NCBI GenBank assembly: GCA_030159075.1
Contig: BROG01000047.1
Coordinates: 361,501 to 425,500, forward strand
Source of the DNA: Atrina japonica
Taxonomy: Eukaryota; Mollusca; Bivalvia; Pterioida; Pinnidae
Length of the DNA: 64,000 nucleotides
Reading direction: 5' to 3'
Shown here: piece after piece, positions 38,766 through 51,331 of the stretch
How positions within the stretch are numbered: position 1 is the first letter of the stretch
Layout of the letters: each line of letters starts with the position of its first letter
Program-made: the position numbers and the translations under genes
Notes under the pieces: generated by a model
What the model was told of the DNA's origin: nothing
The model's input: only the letters and a program-made list of their open reading frames with translations
Database searches by the model: none

Positions 38766-39693
38766 TATTAGTATTCACTATAACATGTACCGTTATTTAT
38801 TGATTCTCAACAGCTGGTTGTGTCTTTGACAACTCACTGCCCTAATTCTACGGACAAGGAAGCTTCTTGTTGTCTCTATGTAAACAATTGTTTTGCGGAA
38901 GTCTGGTGGTCTTTTTCTTCCGGGAATATTGTAACCGGATGTTACCCACATCATAATTGACAAACTGTCGTGCAAGAGGATATATATCATTGCAAAAACA
39001 TGTTGTATTTAGCATAATTAATTCTCTGTGAACTGATTAAAAAAATTGTAAACCATACAATCTAAAGTTTCATTTGAATTTATCTGGGCACATCACACAC
39101 ACACAGATATATATATATATATATATGTTGTTATAAATTGTTACATAACATTACAAAAATTGTGTGCTTTACATCTGCGAAACTATAGATGTGTGTATTC
39201 AATGTCATCTAGACACCAAAGAGTCGGAAGTTCGCATCATATTATTTCGTTATCTGATAATGGTATTGTGGTGATATTTCGTTACATTTTGTTAGTGACA
39301 GTAAGGTGACTATAGCATAATCTAATACTTGCCAGAAACGCAGTTCAGAGCTATGGCAACATGGTAGTCTTGGGTTCGATCATCGGTCAATCTGTCATAG
39401 TCATCTTGTTTCAACTCCTACTTGTAGCATCAGTCATAGAATTTAGCTTTGTTTGTTTACTTATTTGTTTTACGCCACCACATTCCAGTAAATGTTTCAC
39501 TTCCACGGTGACATCGCAGTCCGCGAGGCGACTAAAAAAGTGCTACAAATTTTGACTCGCACGTTAAAATTAACCGTGGCACTGCACTCAGTAAATTTCA
39601 TTTCTGAAGAATAATTATTCTTTGCCCAACAAACAAGAACATTTTGTTTCCACGGTAAAAAGGTGACAGTCTATGCTTTATCAATTAAATATT

Positions 39694-39727
39694 ATAAATT
39701 AAACATGATACCAAAATTATAGCTTTG

Positions 39728-39824
<97 letters not shown>

Positions 39825-40060
39825 ACAAAATAAATACTCAAGACGATCGTTTCCATGAATAACACTTCACCTGTCGAGCTCGAATTTTGAACTTCCGAAA
39901 CAGAAATAATCTAAACGTATTCCCAAACCCGTTTAAGAGTACCGACTGTAAAAGATGACTTTCTTAGATTAGGGGTAGTTTAGAATTTAAACGGTGCTTT
40001 CGCTATCCATTCGAGATACAAATGTATACTCGTTAGATGATAACTATACTCCAAATAGTC
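39694..40060 (+). repeat. E2 repeat copy split by a (GA)n microsatellite
   Basis: AAACATGATACCAAAATTAT is followed by (GA)n at 39730-39824, then ACTCAAGACGATCGTTTCC and the remaining E2 body. In other copies these two blocks are adjacent. Confidence 0.65.
39730..39824 (+). repeat. (GA)n microsatellite
   Basis: GA run with one AAA interruption, inside an E2 copy. Confidence 0.97.
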
Positions 40061-40104
40061 AGGTAATACTCGTTTTCCTATGCTAAACACTGGGAGGAAA
40101 ACTA

Positions 40105-40315
40105 TTATTTGATCTTGACCTCGTCACTTAAGTCGAGAGGTTCCCATGGAACATGTAACAGGTGACGCTGACTCCTTCCGGACACCTGATCCCATTCTGT
40201 TTGGGATTCGCAAAACTTCTTCATGTTGAGACCGTTATTATACCCAAGTTGTCGTATTCTAATGAACTTGGAGTTTCGAATATTCATCGGTACTTTTTTC
40301 ATTTTTACTTTGACC
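40105..40315 (-). repeat. E1 repeat copy, reverse
   Basis: Reverse blocks GGTTCCCATGGAACATGTAA, GACTCCTTCCGGACACCTGA and GTTTGGGATTCGCAAAACTT match E1. Two overlapping ORFs on opposite strands fall on it and are not genes. Confidence 0.7.
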
Positions 40316-42353
40316 TAAATGATTACAAGAAAAATTTGATGCAAAGCATCAATTCGCCGCCAAAGGTATTTCAAAGGAAGTTTGGGAATAAATGAATGCA
40401 AGCTTTCAGTTACTTAATACTTACGACAAAAAGTCCCACCAGATAACATTTTTGTGAAAATATAGTCAACAGAACTAATTTAACGGCGATTTCCCGTCAA
40501 CTAACACCAAGTTCACAGACAGTAGTGAGAAATGGAGTGGTCATCATGTTCCTGGTCAAATTCATCCAGTGTAATCATTCATTTTAGTAGTGTTTATATA
40601 GCAATTGACATCAGCGATGTAGCAATGTCTATATATGTAAAAGTTTACAAAATGACAGTTGCAGTAATTTTCACTGTTCTGCATAATGGTTGTCAACAAT
40701 GGTGAAGAACTTGGATTGTTTTTAAGAAAATGTATTAAATATTAGTATATATCAAGAATATAAAACGTAATTTAGAAAAACATTTATGGAATAATTCAGA
40801 ATTATTTTTTTTAAAACAAGTCCATATTCCAGTCTGTTTCGTTCATTGTTGGCCTAGCCGGCTAGAGTGGTTCGATCTTGTTTAACATGATAATTCTGAC
40901 TTTATCCATTATTACACAAAACTCGTGTTAAAAGTAACATTTTATTATATGTAGACTTTAACATGTACTACATGTACTACAGTTTTTATGTCGAAATAAA
41001 AGTAAAAATGGTGTGCTTCGGTAATTAAGGTCTGTTTCGGTAAATCGTCCGACCCGTTTTCACTCTGTTGTTCTCCAAATCATCAATATTTCATACGACA
41101 CATTTCGTTTTCGGTGTTATATTTATTCCGTTTTGCACAAACGAAATCATTTTAAATGATAAAAAACATTTTGTTCCAAATTTCCGTCGTCCACTAAACT
41201 TATATAATAGGATATCATGCTCTTATCAAAATCAAAAGCAATCACGTAATGATTGCTCCATCATTTCGACTAATGTCTCCCACTTATCGTTATTTCAAAA
41301 AATACGAATCGCGGTATTATACCTTAATTGCATTAAAAAAATTTTAGATGCTGATTATTTATGAAACAAACCAACATCACTTTCATATCTGAAATTTAAT
41401 AGCGTTTTTGCCTCAAATAAAATTACTACGTCATTACTTCCGCGTTCAAAGAAACTAACAGCTCCTTCCATATACTACTTCCTAACTTAATTTGAAATAT
41501 ATTCGCCGCCTCCTGGCGGCGAATAATGACAACTAGTAAAACAATTCCAATAAACACATCTAAATATGTTCTAAATCACATACACAAGAAATCTAATAAC
41601 GGTTGTATAATCTTCAGGGAAGCAAAAGCTGTTTTGTCAATGTAACTATGAAGAAAGCTCTATATTTGAATTTAAGGTTGTATAACCTTCATCATGAAGC
41701 AGAAAATATTTGTGTTTTGTCCTGTTGCCGATTAACTGGCTAACAAAAGATTTAGATCTATAATGAAATGTAATTTGTAAAATAAATCGACCACAGCAGT
41801 CTTGAAATGAACTCGTGTAATTAAATAAACGACTCAGGCAGCTAAGTATGTCTCCATATACCTGAGGTTTATGTAACTGTAATTAGCTCTGCGTAATCCA
41901 AAAGTAAAAAGAAATTAAGGCCTAAAATGAAATCTATTAAAAACTCCGATTTGTTTGCCATCAATGAATTAAAAAAAAAATCAGCATCAGAATTAAAATT
42001 TTCAAATCACACTTTATTATGTAAATATTTGAGTATAAAACTTCAGAAAGATTATCAATCCACTTAAAAACATAGTTATAGAGAACTTACCGATATATCT
42101 GCCGTACAATGATGTCCTTTAAAAATGTTCCCAACTTGTTTTCAAATGTAACTTTTCAATTAGTTTTCACGTTGTGCAACCTTGATAAAATTTATAGTTT
42201 CACCATTCTTGTGCTGTTGCAATATGCAGATTAGTTAAAGGGACATTAACTATGTTTACCACCAAAATTATTTCAATTTTTTTCTACTTTTACTACTTGC
42301 GTTTGATTTCATTTTTCAAAATAAATTGAAAATGTATTTGTTGTATAAATGTT
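40316..42353. other. No gene seen
   Basis: Contains a small GC hairpin (CGCCGCCTCCTGGCGGCG near 41504). The 98-residue ORF at 41068-41364 has no recognisable motif. Confidence 0.55.
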
Positions 42354-42537
42354 TAGGGTCACTTTTCGATGATTAAGAATGGGAAAGTTTGCCAGTTTTT
42401 CTTGCGCAAGGTCGTTGGTCTTTACCCGGGTAACCTAAAAAGAAATCCCCTCCACCAAAAAAACTGGACGCCATCATAAGTGACTGAAAAAATAAATGTT
42501 GAGTGTGCAGCGTAAAAACTCAAAAAATCAAATCAGG
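42354..42537 (+). repeat. 5'-truncated SINE (family A tail)
   Basis: It aligns with the family A tail from AGGGTCA onward: GTTTGCCAGTTTTTCTTGCG, then an ACTGGACGCCATCAT block and an AAATCAAATCA end. Small insertions, one within the GGTAACC region, mark it as older than the 7668 and 20812 copies. Confidence 0.75.
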
Positions 42538-42549
42538 CAGCTAATACAA

Positions 42550-43080
42550 TACCTGATTGATAAGAGCTTTGCATAGATTTTATAAAAACCTTATAAACTC
42601 CTATATGATTTTTAAATAAAAAGGTCAGGTCCAGAATTGGTATGCTTATACAGATATTAAGTTTGAATTAATCAATTACAAGTTAATAATTGCCAAGATG
42701 GGTTTCTCACCCAATTTTCGCAAAATATATTGGAATTTCAGAATTTTTATGCCCGTGTAACTTATCTCTTTTTCATTATTGTATTATCAATCTAAGCAGT
42801 AAAAGGGGGAAGAATTTAAAAAACACACACACAGCTAATGTCCCATTAAACTGTCGATTCAACTTTTGCTTCCCACTTTTGGATATTACTATTTCACGAC
42901 TGCAGTGTAAAAAAAACAATAGTACAAGTAGTTTTCACCTTACAAAGTGAAAACTACTTTGCAAAGTTAATATTTTACAAGTTAATAATTGCCAAAATGG
43001 GTTTTTCAAATAGCTCTAAATATACAAAGAATGTGTAGTAAAATCCAGTTTTATCATTTTGTATTATCAATCTCGGTTCA
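42550..43080 (+). repeat. R4 repeat copy with partial internal duplication
   Basis: The block ACAAGTTAATAATTGCCAAG occurs at about 42679 and again (one change) at about 42976, each followed by ATGGGTTT and later TTGTATTATCAATCT. This shows a partial tandem duplication of R4. The overlapping 60-90-residue ORFs are not supported as genes. Confidence 0.55.
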
Positions 43081-43354
43081 GTTTTTGGTTTCATTTAATT
43101 ACTATTTCACTACCACAAGTTGTATATTTTGTGTATTCTCGGGTCACCCTACGCACAACGGTGTCTGTTTTTGTACAGGTTAAGAGAATCACATTGCGCT
43201 GTTGTTGTTTTTTTCACATTTATACATTAAAATGGGAAATTGGTATATCATTGTCTATTGTTACAATAGTTATAACAGCATAATAAAGTTGATGGTAATT
43301 TTGTTTGGTAAAATTTACATGAACATTTTGTATCGTTATACAAAAAAAGACACC

Positions 43355-43376
43355 AAAAAAAAAAAAAAAAAAAAAA
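43355..43376 (+). repeat. Poly(A) tract
   Basis: 22 A residues; no retroposed gene is recognisable upstream of it. Confidence 0.85.
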
Positions 43377-43507
43377 CAGTAAACACACTGAATATTCGCA
43401 AATGTTTAGCCCCTTGACTTTTATCAAATGAAAGACGACAGTATCTATATGAGTTACATAATAACAAGGTTGAATAATAAATAGCTTGATTTGCAAATAG
43501 TATAAAG

Positions 43508-43525
43508 CACACACACACACACACA

Positions 43526-43585
<60 letters not shown>
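43508..43585 (+). repeat. (AC)n(AT)n compound microsatellite
   Basis: Abuts an E2 copy on its right. Confidence 0.97.
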
Positions 43586-43588
<3 letters not shown>

Positions 43589-43790
43589 TATACTATGTAT
43601 AATACAATTTTTAAAACGATCACTTCTGTCAATCAGACTTCCTCAGCTGAGCTTGAATCTAAAATAGGCACAGAGTTTCGAAGCAGAAAGTGGTGTCATA
43701 CAAGGCCAACGTTTAAGCTTAATACATTCTCAAATCCATCCAAGAGCACCAACTGTAAATAGATTAATAAACATGATAAAGAAGATCTGT
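43586..43790 (+). repeat. E2 repeat copy after (AC)n/(AT)n
   Basis: CACTTCTGTCAATCAGACTT, GAAAGTGGTGTCATACAAGG and CCAAGAGCACCAACTGTAAA follow the E2 order. It begins directly at the end of an (AT)n tract, as at 2175. Confidence 0.65.
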
Positions 43791-44632
43791 ACGTCGACTT
43801 CTTTTCTGCACAACGATTATATAATCTTTGCCAGGAAATTATAAAATATAACGCTTTTTGACTATTTTAACATTACGGGGAAATACATTTTAAACAATGC
43901 AATGAATGACACAATGTCCGTACAAGTAGACATTTAATGATTGAAAGAAAAATAAATGTGAACTATGAGAAAGGTATGTGAAAAAACAACTTTACTTTTG
44001 AAGAACCCATTTACCTTTAATTGGATATTTTAGAAATGACGCACTTACAAATCACTCGTTGTCATTACAGATATTAATTGTCGATATGAAACCTGATAAA
44101 ATAAGATATCACCGTTTGTGATGAAACATCATTATCAGACATTTAAAAAAATTACAACTCAAAATTCAGTTGAACTTTAACCTACATGTACCAGTATTCG
44201 ATATTTGTATAATTTCTGTGGATTTTTATATCTTTCTTATCAACGTTACAATGGTCTCAATAATAAAAGCTCTAACAATATAGGATATTAATGAAAAAGT
44301 TGATATAAGTAAGTACAATATTTAGTTTAGTACCCTGTCTCTACATCAAAGTATTTTAGCTTACGAACCAGTCTAACCAGTATAATTGTCATTTTGTAGG
44401 TAGTTGTTTGTAGGCAGTCTCAAAAATCATTATCATAACATTCTTAGTAATTATCAAAATCTCCGAAATGAAAAATTTAATTGAATTTTAAAGAGCTGTG
44501 TTTGATTTTGATAAAACATGCTCTTTTCACAAAGAGACAGATAGAGAAACAAGAGACAAGGACAGGCTAGTGACAAACAGTATACACTACTCGTCAATGA
44601 TTAATTTGTAGTCCGCTGGCTGTCTTGCTATT

Positions 44633-44916
44633 TCAGTGAGCTCAGTCGGTAGCGCGCTCGACTCTTGATCGTAAGGTCTTGAGTTCGAGTTCAGCAGGCG
44701 GCAGGTTGGTTTCCTGTCCTTCGGATGAGGCAGTAAAAACCGAGGTCCCGTGTCACAGTAGGTGTCGGCACGTTCAAGAACCCTCACTGCTCAAAGGCCG
44801 TAAGTGCCGAGCATAGGCCAAAATTTGAAGCTCTTCACCGGCATCACCGGTGACGTTTCCATATGAGTGAAATATTCTTGAGTGGGACGTTAAACAACAA
44901 TAAACAAGCAAACAAA
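44633..44916 (+). repeat. tRNA-derived SINE (family B), well-preserved head
   Basis: The head GAGCTCAGTCGGTAGCGCGC and B box GAGTTCGAGTTC are clearer than in the 5455 copy. The body and the GGGACGTTAAACAACAA tail match it closely. A possible 5-bp duplication (CTATT) flanks it, so the ends are approximate. Confidence 0.82.
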
Positions 44917-45750
44917 CTATTCCATTCAGGTGACGTTGCGACAAAATAAAGAATTCATGTAAGCCAAAACGTAATAACTGTGCTTGAATAAAGTGCAGTC
45001 GGGTCCCCATCCATGTAATGCTCAACGTGATTTCCAGCTAAGCCATGAACTACAGATATTTCTTTACAGTTCTGACATTTTTTCTCACTTTGTGATTGTG
45101 GGTGTTTACACTGTGGCGGCCAGAGTCTTTAAAACGTGTTTGAATCAAGCTAACACAATTTAAAATATATTATGGTGAATTGTGCATCACGATGTCCTAA
45201 ATCAGAAATGACTAAACTGAAACAAGCGCATCAATATTGATATTTTACGCTTCTTTGAATTACTCTTGATTGACGCTTAATATTTCAATCACTTGTCTAA
45301 CATATAACCAATTCTTTAAACCACCAATAAATTGCGATGTCTAAACAAACACTCTCCTGAAACTCAAAATTGTTCCAGTGAAGTCCTCATTCTTATCGAA
45401 GAGAAAAATGAGCGATTACATTATATCCTAATGGTAGTCAGGTGTGTTAGAAAGGAAGAGCTTGATACGAACCCTACTGTGTTTCCTGTAGGAATGTAGA
45501 TATATAGATAAGTACCTGATGCTGCTGTCGGGATACAGATCCATACGCTTTCACTGTAACAGTGTTGTTTTCATAAAGGCATGCCCAAGTGCGTTTGCTC
45601 AAGGAAGAAGGGAATGCACTAAATGTATAAAACTAATCTGGCGTGTAGATAACGTTTTAACAAACTATCAAAAACCTCTGTCGCGCGCGGGCGCGATTAT
45701 CATCTCAAGGTCAGGTATGTAGGCAATGTTTCTGGAGTCAACCCGAAACA

Positions 45751-45939
45751 ATGCTGATATTAAATCAACGCGGTGCTGAGGCATACATATTCGACATAGC
45801 ACTGGCTTGTTATACATGCAGAAAAAAATCGCATCACATACCCCCTATATGCTCAACGGTGAATTGTGAGCGGGAAAAAATATATATGGAATGCATAGAG
45901 AACGTTGTAGTCACAGACCAAGTTGACGGATTGGAATAA
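45751..45939 (+). other. Short ORF with a Cys pattern, possible Ly6/uPAR-like exon (doubtful)
   Basis: A 62-codon ORF contains ALACYTC, then Cys at spacings of 10, 4 and 8. This loosely recalls the first half of a three-finger (Ly6/uPAR) domain, which often starts with LxCYxC. No signal peptide, no strong splice sites and no partner exon were found, and AT-rich chance ORFs of this size are common here. Treat it as a candidate only. Confidence 0.15.
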
Positions 45940-46109
45940 AATTCGGGATACATCTGACTTATGAACATTCTAGAGAATTTTACATATCGATGTGCCAATA
46001 TTTGGCGACTGTATATTGTTAACAGAATACATATATTTGCACTGATAACAGATCGGGCTTACTTCAGCAGATACTCATATGAATGTCAAGAGAACGGAGT
46101 AGGTCTATC

Positions 46110-46110
<1 letters not shown>

Positions 46111-46171
<61 letters not shown>
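46111..46171 (+). repeat. (AT)n microsatellite
   Basis: Pure AT run. Confidence 0.97.
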
Positions 46172-46176
<5 letters not shown>

Positions 46177-46492
46177 AGATTCTCAGAATATTTTCATCTA
46201 TGTGATAAAGGTCGCCAGAATGTGACCTGACATCGGTAATTAGGCAGTTGATTAAAGATATTTTCACAACATTTTCATTCATTTTGATCAAATTGTGTTC
46301 GATTTTGTCGGTCAGTATTCATGTTCTTACGTTCCTATAGGCGTTGTGTCTGATTCGATATTTGGATGAACTGACAAGAAAAAAATAGGCCAAGGGAGGT
46401 ATAGAATACACCATAATTCACATCGTTTAATTACATTATTCTTTGGATAATGCAGTTGAGTATGTGACTTAAAACGTTATCTATTTTATTTT

Positions 46493-46575
46493 TTAACCCT
46501 TTAAACCCTGCAGGTCATAATAGACTGGTCTTAACTATAGAAAAAAGCATACCATTTAGACATTTGAATTAGAAG
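46493..46575. mobile_element. Second copy of the piggyBac-like MITE
   Basis: TTAACCCTTTAAACCCTGCA and the internal AAAGCATACCA match the reverse complement of the 3561-3642 element. The right end has decayed. Confidence 0.5.
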
Positions 46576-47587
46576 TGTTAAGTGACACTCTAGCAATAGA
46601 CTTTTTTCCCGAGTTGTTCCATTCCGTTCCGTTTTGTTGGAATAGTTCGTACTCGGAACACGTGTCTATAATAGAAAGACGGACACGGTCGCTTTATGTA
46701 CAACTTTTCAAGTTAAATAGAAAGTAAAAAGAAAAACCGATAATTTTACAAAAAAAAAAAAAAAGGGCCCGAAAACATATGAGGCAGGGGTTTGTTTGCC
46801 TCCCCTACCTCTCGCGGAAAAAAATTGGACATTTAGATAAAAGTAGAAGTTTCCAAAGATTTCCATGCATTAACTGAGTAAAAATAAGAATAGGCAAAAA
46901 ATCCGATGAGGCAACTTCTGATATGAAAAAGAGGGGTGGGATTTACCTACCCCTGGCAGTCCGGTTCCTATGTCTATGTTAAGTGAATTATTTTTCCTAA
47001 TTGGACGTCATCTTTGTATCTATCTATATGTATGTTTGTCTATCTATCTACATATCTGTTTGCCTAATTATCAATCTAATCAATCACAGGCATCAATGAA
47101 ATGTTAAATGTAAAATTTGATACTAGTAAGCTAATTTTGTTTTAAAATTTTAAAATCTTAAACTATACTTTACTATGACATAAATATAAACTCAAATTTT
47201 GGCGAGTTTCCCAGGAATCATGATCATATCCATAAAGATACTGTAAACATTATTTTAAAATGAATTCTGTTCCACATTAATTTTGGAATTCTGTTCGACA
47301 TAAATTTTGGAAAAGCCGTTAATCATCGCTCTGGGAAAAAAAACCACGTCGATTCAGCAAAAAGTAGTTGAAATTAATATCAACATCCGAAAAAAAAAAT
47401 CGCTGATCGGAAGGAATGTAAAACCGATCACGCGAATTTTGCAGAATGGATCGATCAGATAGTTTACTTTCAGTGCTTATATACATGTCAACATGTGATA
47501 CCTGAAAATAAAAAGCAACGCGATACTATGTTTATTGTCTTTAGATAATATTATAAAAGAAATAAGATAAGAATTCTGCACGTTAAC

Positions 47588-47591
<4 letters not shown>

Positions 47592-47660
<69 letters not shown>

Positions 47661-47759
47661 ATATCTATCTATATATATATATATCTATATATATATATAT
47701 ATATCTCTATATATATATATATATATATATCTATATCTATATATATATATATACACACA
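47592..47759 (+). repeat. (CT)n then interrupted (AT)n
   Basis: CT to about 47656, then AT with CTAT interruptions and a short ACAC end. Confidence 0.95.
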
Positions 47760-47784
47760 GAATTAACATGACACCTACAAACCC

Positions 47785-47945
47785 ACCATGACCCTGGCTG
47801 GGGTTCGAACTCTAAACCTATGGCACCAACCGCCTGACATTGTTTATGATAGGCTAATTAAAGGTAAACCCCGGTTACATGGTACCCAGGAAAAGACAGA
47901 CAGACATACCACAAATGAACTGGAAAACTTTCTCACATAATCAGT
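47785..47945 (-). repeat. Decayed SINE (family A), reverse orientation
   Basis: The minus strand shows a B-box-like GTTCGAACCCCAGCC, then GTAACCGGGGTTTACC, in the family A order. It lies directly after a compound (CT)n/(AT)n tract. Confidence 0.5.
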
Positions 47946-50860
47946 GTTCTTTTCAGCTGGTATTATCTTTGACTTTTATACTGTGTCGTTTACTACATTT
48001 GTCATAAAAAGGCTTTCTATTTGATTTTAACAAAATGCATGATCTACTTAATATTTTGTCTTGTCAAGAATCTCTTGTATCCATAGAGATGTCGCCATCT
48101 TTTTGTGAAGTTTCTCTTTATATGTTCATTAGTCAGTAGAACTATCTAATACATGTATGACTTGTATTTCGTGACACGATGTTAATGAACAACAAATCTC
48201 GCTTCTAATGAAAAATATTTATCGAGTTACAAAGTGAAAATTGAGTGTCAACATTTCCATTCGGAAGTTTCAATATTTCCATGTGCATTGTATTTACATA
48301 TCTGGTGTACTAGTTGGCATAAGGAAATAAAATGAATTAAATTGAATTTGAAGGGGATGCAGAGATTGTTCACTTTGTTTATTTTATTTTCATTTATCTC
48401 ATCCAAGGCTGCACGTGCGACTTTGTTCCGAAGGAGGTTGTCCGACAATTTAACCCGCCACTTCAACAGACTCAGCTCATGAATATTTAAAAATTCAATT
48501 TTGATTGACAGCTACTCATTTCTTATCTTTTAGTTCATTTAGTGAAAACTTGTATGAAATATTTCTGTAGTAATACCTTCATACGTAAGCCGAATATAAA
48601 GTCAATTTACAAACTAGTATAGTAGGCCTACATGAATCTGTACTTACACCCGTACCGTACCCTTTGGTAACCTGCTGGGTTTAGAGGAGCGGAAAAATAT
48701 ATATTAACTGCCTTGCTTTGTATACGTTCCCTCTCTCCGTATATGTTTGTTTACATTTTATGGTATATATCTACGGCTAATTAGTACTGCATTGTGCATA
48801 TCATTAGTTTTCTAGACAGGTGTGAGAAAATAATCCAGTTGCTAGCAAGTATAGGCCTACATGTATATAGAAAATATCAACCAGAAAGGTTCAGAAGTTA
48901 GTCCAAAAGGGCCCATTCAAAAGAGCCTGGTCCTAGACTACATTTTGTAAAACCCAAAGCTTCGTGGTTTAAAATGTCTTCATACATAACAAGCGAGACC
49001 AATGAACATTGATCGTGCTAAATGTGATTATCATCATCCTACATTCAAGACTTTATCAACCATTTTATTTCTATGTTTTTAACTAAATTAAATTTAATGT
49101 TTTTTTATTTATTATAATTATTGTTTTTTATCAGGGTTTTAACCAAAAACTGAAATCGTTATAATCAGCATGTATTCACATTTTGCCTGATAGAAACCCC
49201 GGTAAATCGAAATATGAAAATATGAATAAATAAATTAATTAATTTATTATTTAGATAAATGTATAGCTGTTTATATTTCAATAAGTAGTTTAGAATGAGA
49301 ATTCTGGCGTGGACCTCTGTGTACGGGGTTGTAGCTATGTATTCTTGCGGACATGAACCGAATAAACTCATATCTCAGTAATGAAGCTATTTTCAACGAT
49401 ACACCATCTATTTATCAAAATGACTATTTATCTTATTTCAAAACAGTAATCTATCGATTTTCCCCGTAATTACATTTCATATCACATTTCTCAGTATTTC
49501 TGCCATCCAATCAGATGATTAGTTTATTTTCAGTAAGTTAAGCCCCTAAGCCAAAAAATGAATCGGCAATACTTTTAATCAGATATGGCTATTACAGAAA
49601 AAACAAAATGCAAGAATAAAAATTATTTTGCTACTTAACTCGAAATACATAATTTCATTTTCTAGTTCTGGTCTCAAAACCATCATCCACAGTAAATATT
49701 GTTTATATATTAAACGGTAATTTTAATTGTTGTTCAACTAATTGGTAAACCATTTTAGACTAACAAAATTCATTTTTGTTCAAATGATACTTCAAAATTA
49801 CGCCTACGATCGAAATTGATCATATTTTAACATTCTGCGGTTTTCCAGAATAAACATTCATTACTCTTATCTCGTAGTGATTTTACATTCTCTGCTACGG
49901 TGAAGAAAAAAACAACAACATATACCGAAATATATACATGCATCCCGTTGTTTGGGATACTGATTTCTGACGTAAGCAAATTCACTATCAAAACATATAC
50001 ATGATCCGCATGTTTTAAATGCCTAGAGAAAATAATTCATCTTCACATTTCACGCAACATATGAAAAAGAATATACTGTAATGGCAGTAAATTTGTTTTC
50101 AATTACTTAAATAGTTTATATAAAACGAAATAAATAACCGAAGGAACATCTGAAAACCATGCATTTGTAACAGATGAAGGTGTGTTACCTTTTAATACAC
50201 CTGGGCATAATTGTGGTATCGTTGTGTGGTAATACAAAAGGAATGCACATACTCTTAGTCATAACACAAACTATACGGTATTGATAGATTCGGTAAATCG
50301 CATAGAAGAATACCTACTGACAATGCAAAGAAACGGTCGCAAAAATCACTTATTTTGATTGTTACGACACTAATGGACGACCTGTAAACACATATCTTAT
50401 GTTTACTAATAGTACTTGTTGATTCTGAGTTTCTGAACATCTGTTTTTGATAAAAATTACTAGATCAATTATACCATTTAGACACAGCACACTCACCATC
50501 GTGTTATACAGTAGTACAGACACACGCGCGTTTGATGACAGACTAACACTATAGTCCACAAACTATCTGACCAGTCTCGTACTCAAATGTATTCCCAGAC
50601 CAAAAAATGCACATGCTTGCAGATTAATTGCCAAACGAAATTATGTGAGAACATAGACATTTGTGTTTATATCTTTTATTTCTTTTTTTGTTTTCTATGA
50701 AAAAATGCGGAAGAGGAAAGAAGGAGAGAAATATTTATTCTCTATGTCTGTGTTATGTGTACAAGTAGTGTGCTACATATTTGGTTTCGCATACTTCTTT
50801 TCTGCACGCACAAGAAACAACGGAGGGATGCGAGGTTCGTTTTTGCTTCGAGTTGTTATT
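47946..50860. other. Upstream region of paramyosin; no gene seen
   Basis: AT-rich with short ORFs only. The 109-residue ORF at 50663-50992 overlaps the CArG box and has no domain, so it is judged noncoding. Confidence 0.5.
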
Positions 50861-50907
50861 CACTCAAAACTAATTACAACAACTACAATACACAACACGC
50901 GCACTAC

Positions 50908-50917
50908 CCATATATGG
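50908..50917 (+). promoter_or_regulatory. Perfect CArG box (SRF site) upstream of paramyosin
   Basis: CCATATATGG matches CC(A/T)6GG completely. It is about 420 bases before the paramyosin ATG and 280 before the nearer TATA box. SRF sites commonly drive muscle structural genes, so use here is a reasonable inference. Confidence 0.55.
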
Positions 50918-51159
50918 CGGGAGGTGTACACAAACATTGGTGATGGGAAGTCGCATCTCTACTTTCTCTCTTCACTTCCTCGCTTATTCTAAGAGTTATA
51001 TTAAGATTCTAATTAACGCTGACGGGTTGCTATACAAGAGTTTTCTATTTGCGTAGGCCCATGACATCATGTGTATACTTTCCAGACTTTCCATTTGATC
51101 AAGCCATCTATGACTCTTCTTCCGATCATATTTCTTACTCTCGTGCATTCTTGAAGACA

Positions 51160-51174
51160 AGCGCCACCTAGCGG
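51160..51174 (+). promoter_or_regulatory. CTCF-like motif at the paramyosin promoter
   Basis: AGCGCCACCTAGCGG matches 14 of 15 positions of the vertebrate-type CTCF consensus as I recall it (RGCGCCMYCTRSTGG). It sits 12 bases upstream of the first TATA box. Such a GC-rich motif stands out in this AT-rich sequence. Binding is inferred. Confidence 0.4.
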
Positions 51175-51185
51175 TGCACCGGTTG

Positions 51186-51217
51186 TATATAACATATATT
51201 CAAGGGCAGTATTTAAG
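51186..51217 (+). promoter_or_regulatory. Paramyosin core promoter: two TATA-like boxes
   Basis: TATATAA at 51186-51192 and TATTTAAG at 51210-51217 precede the coding start by 146 and 122 bases, which would place transcription starts near 51215 or 51240. Between this point and the ATG, two GTTAGT donor-like sites (51237, 51258) face an acceptor-like TTTTTCTAG (ending 51310), so a tiny 5' UTR intron is possible. Confidence 0.5.
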
Positions 51218-51331
51218 CATTCATTCGGGCGTTCAAGTTAGTCTGCCTCAAGTCGAAGTTAGTGCCGAGCATTGGAAAGGAAAGCTCTTTTTCGCTTACA
51301 ATTTTTCTAGTTTTGTGAACAAAAAATCAAA

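Noticed and set aside
50663..50992. 109-residue ORF upstream of paramyosin
   Set aside because: Low-complexity, contains the CArG box, no family features; more likely promoter DNA.
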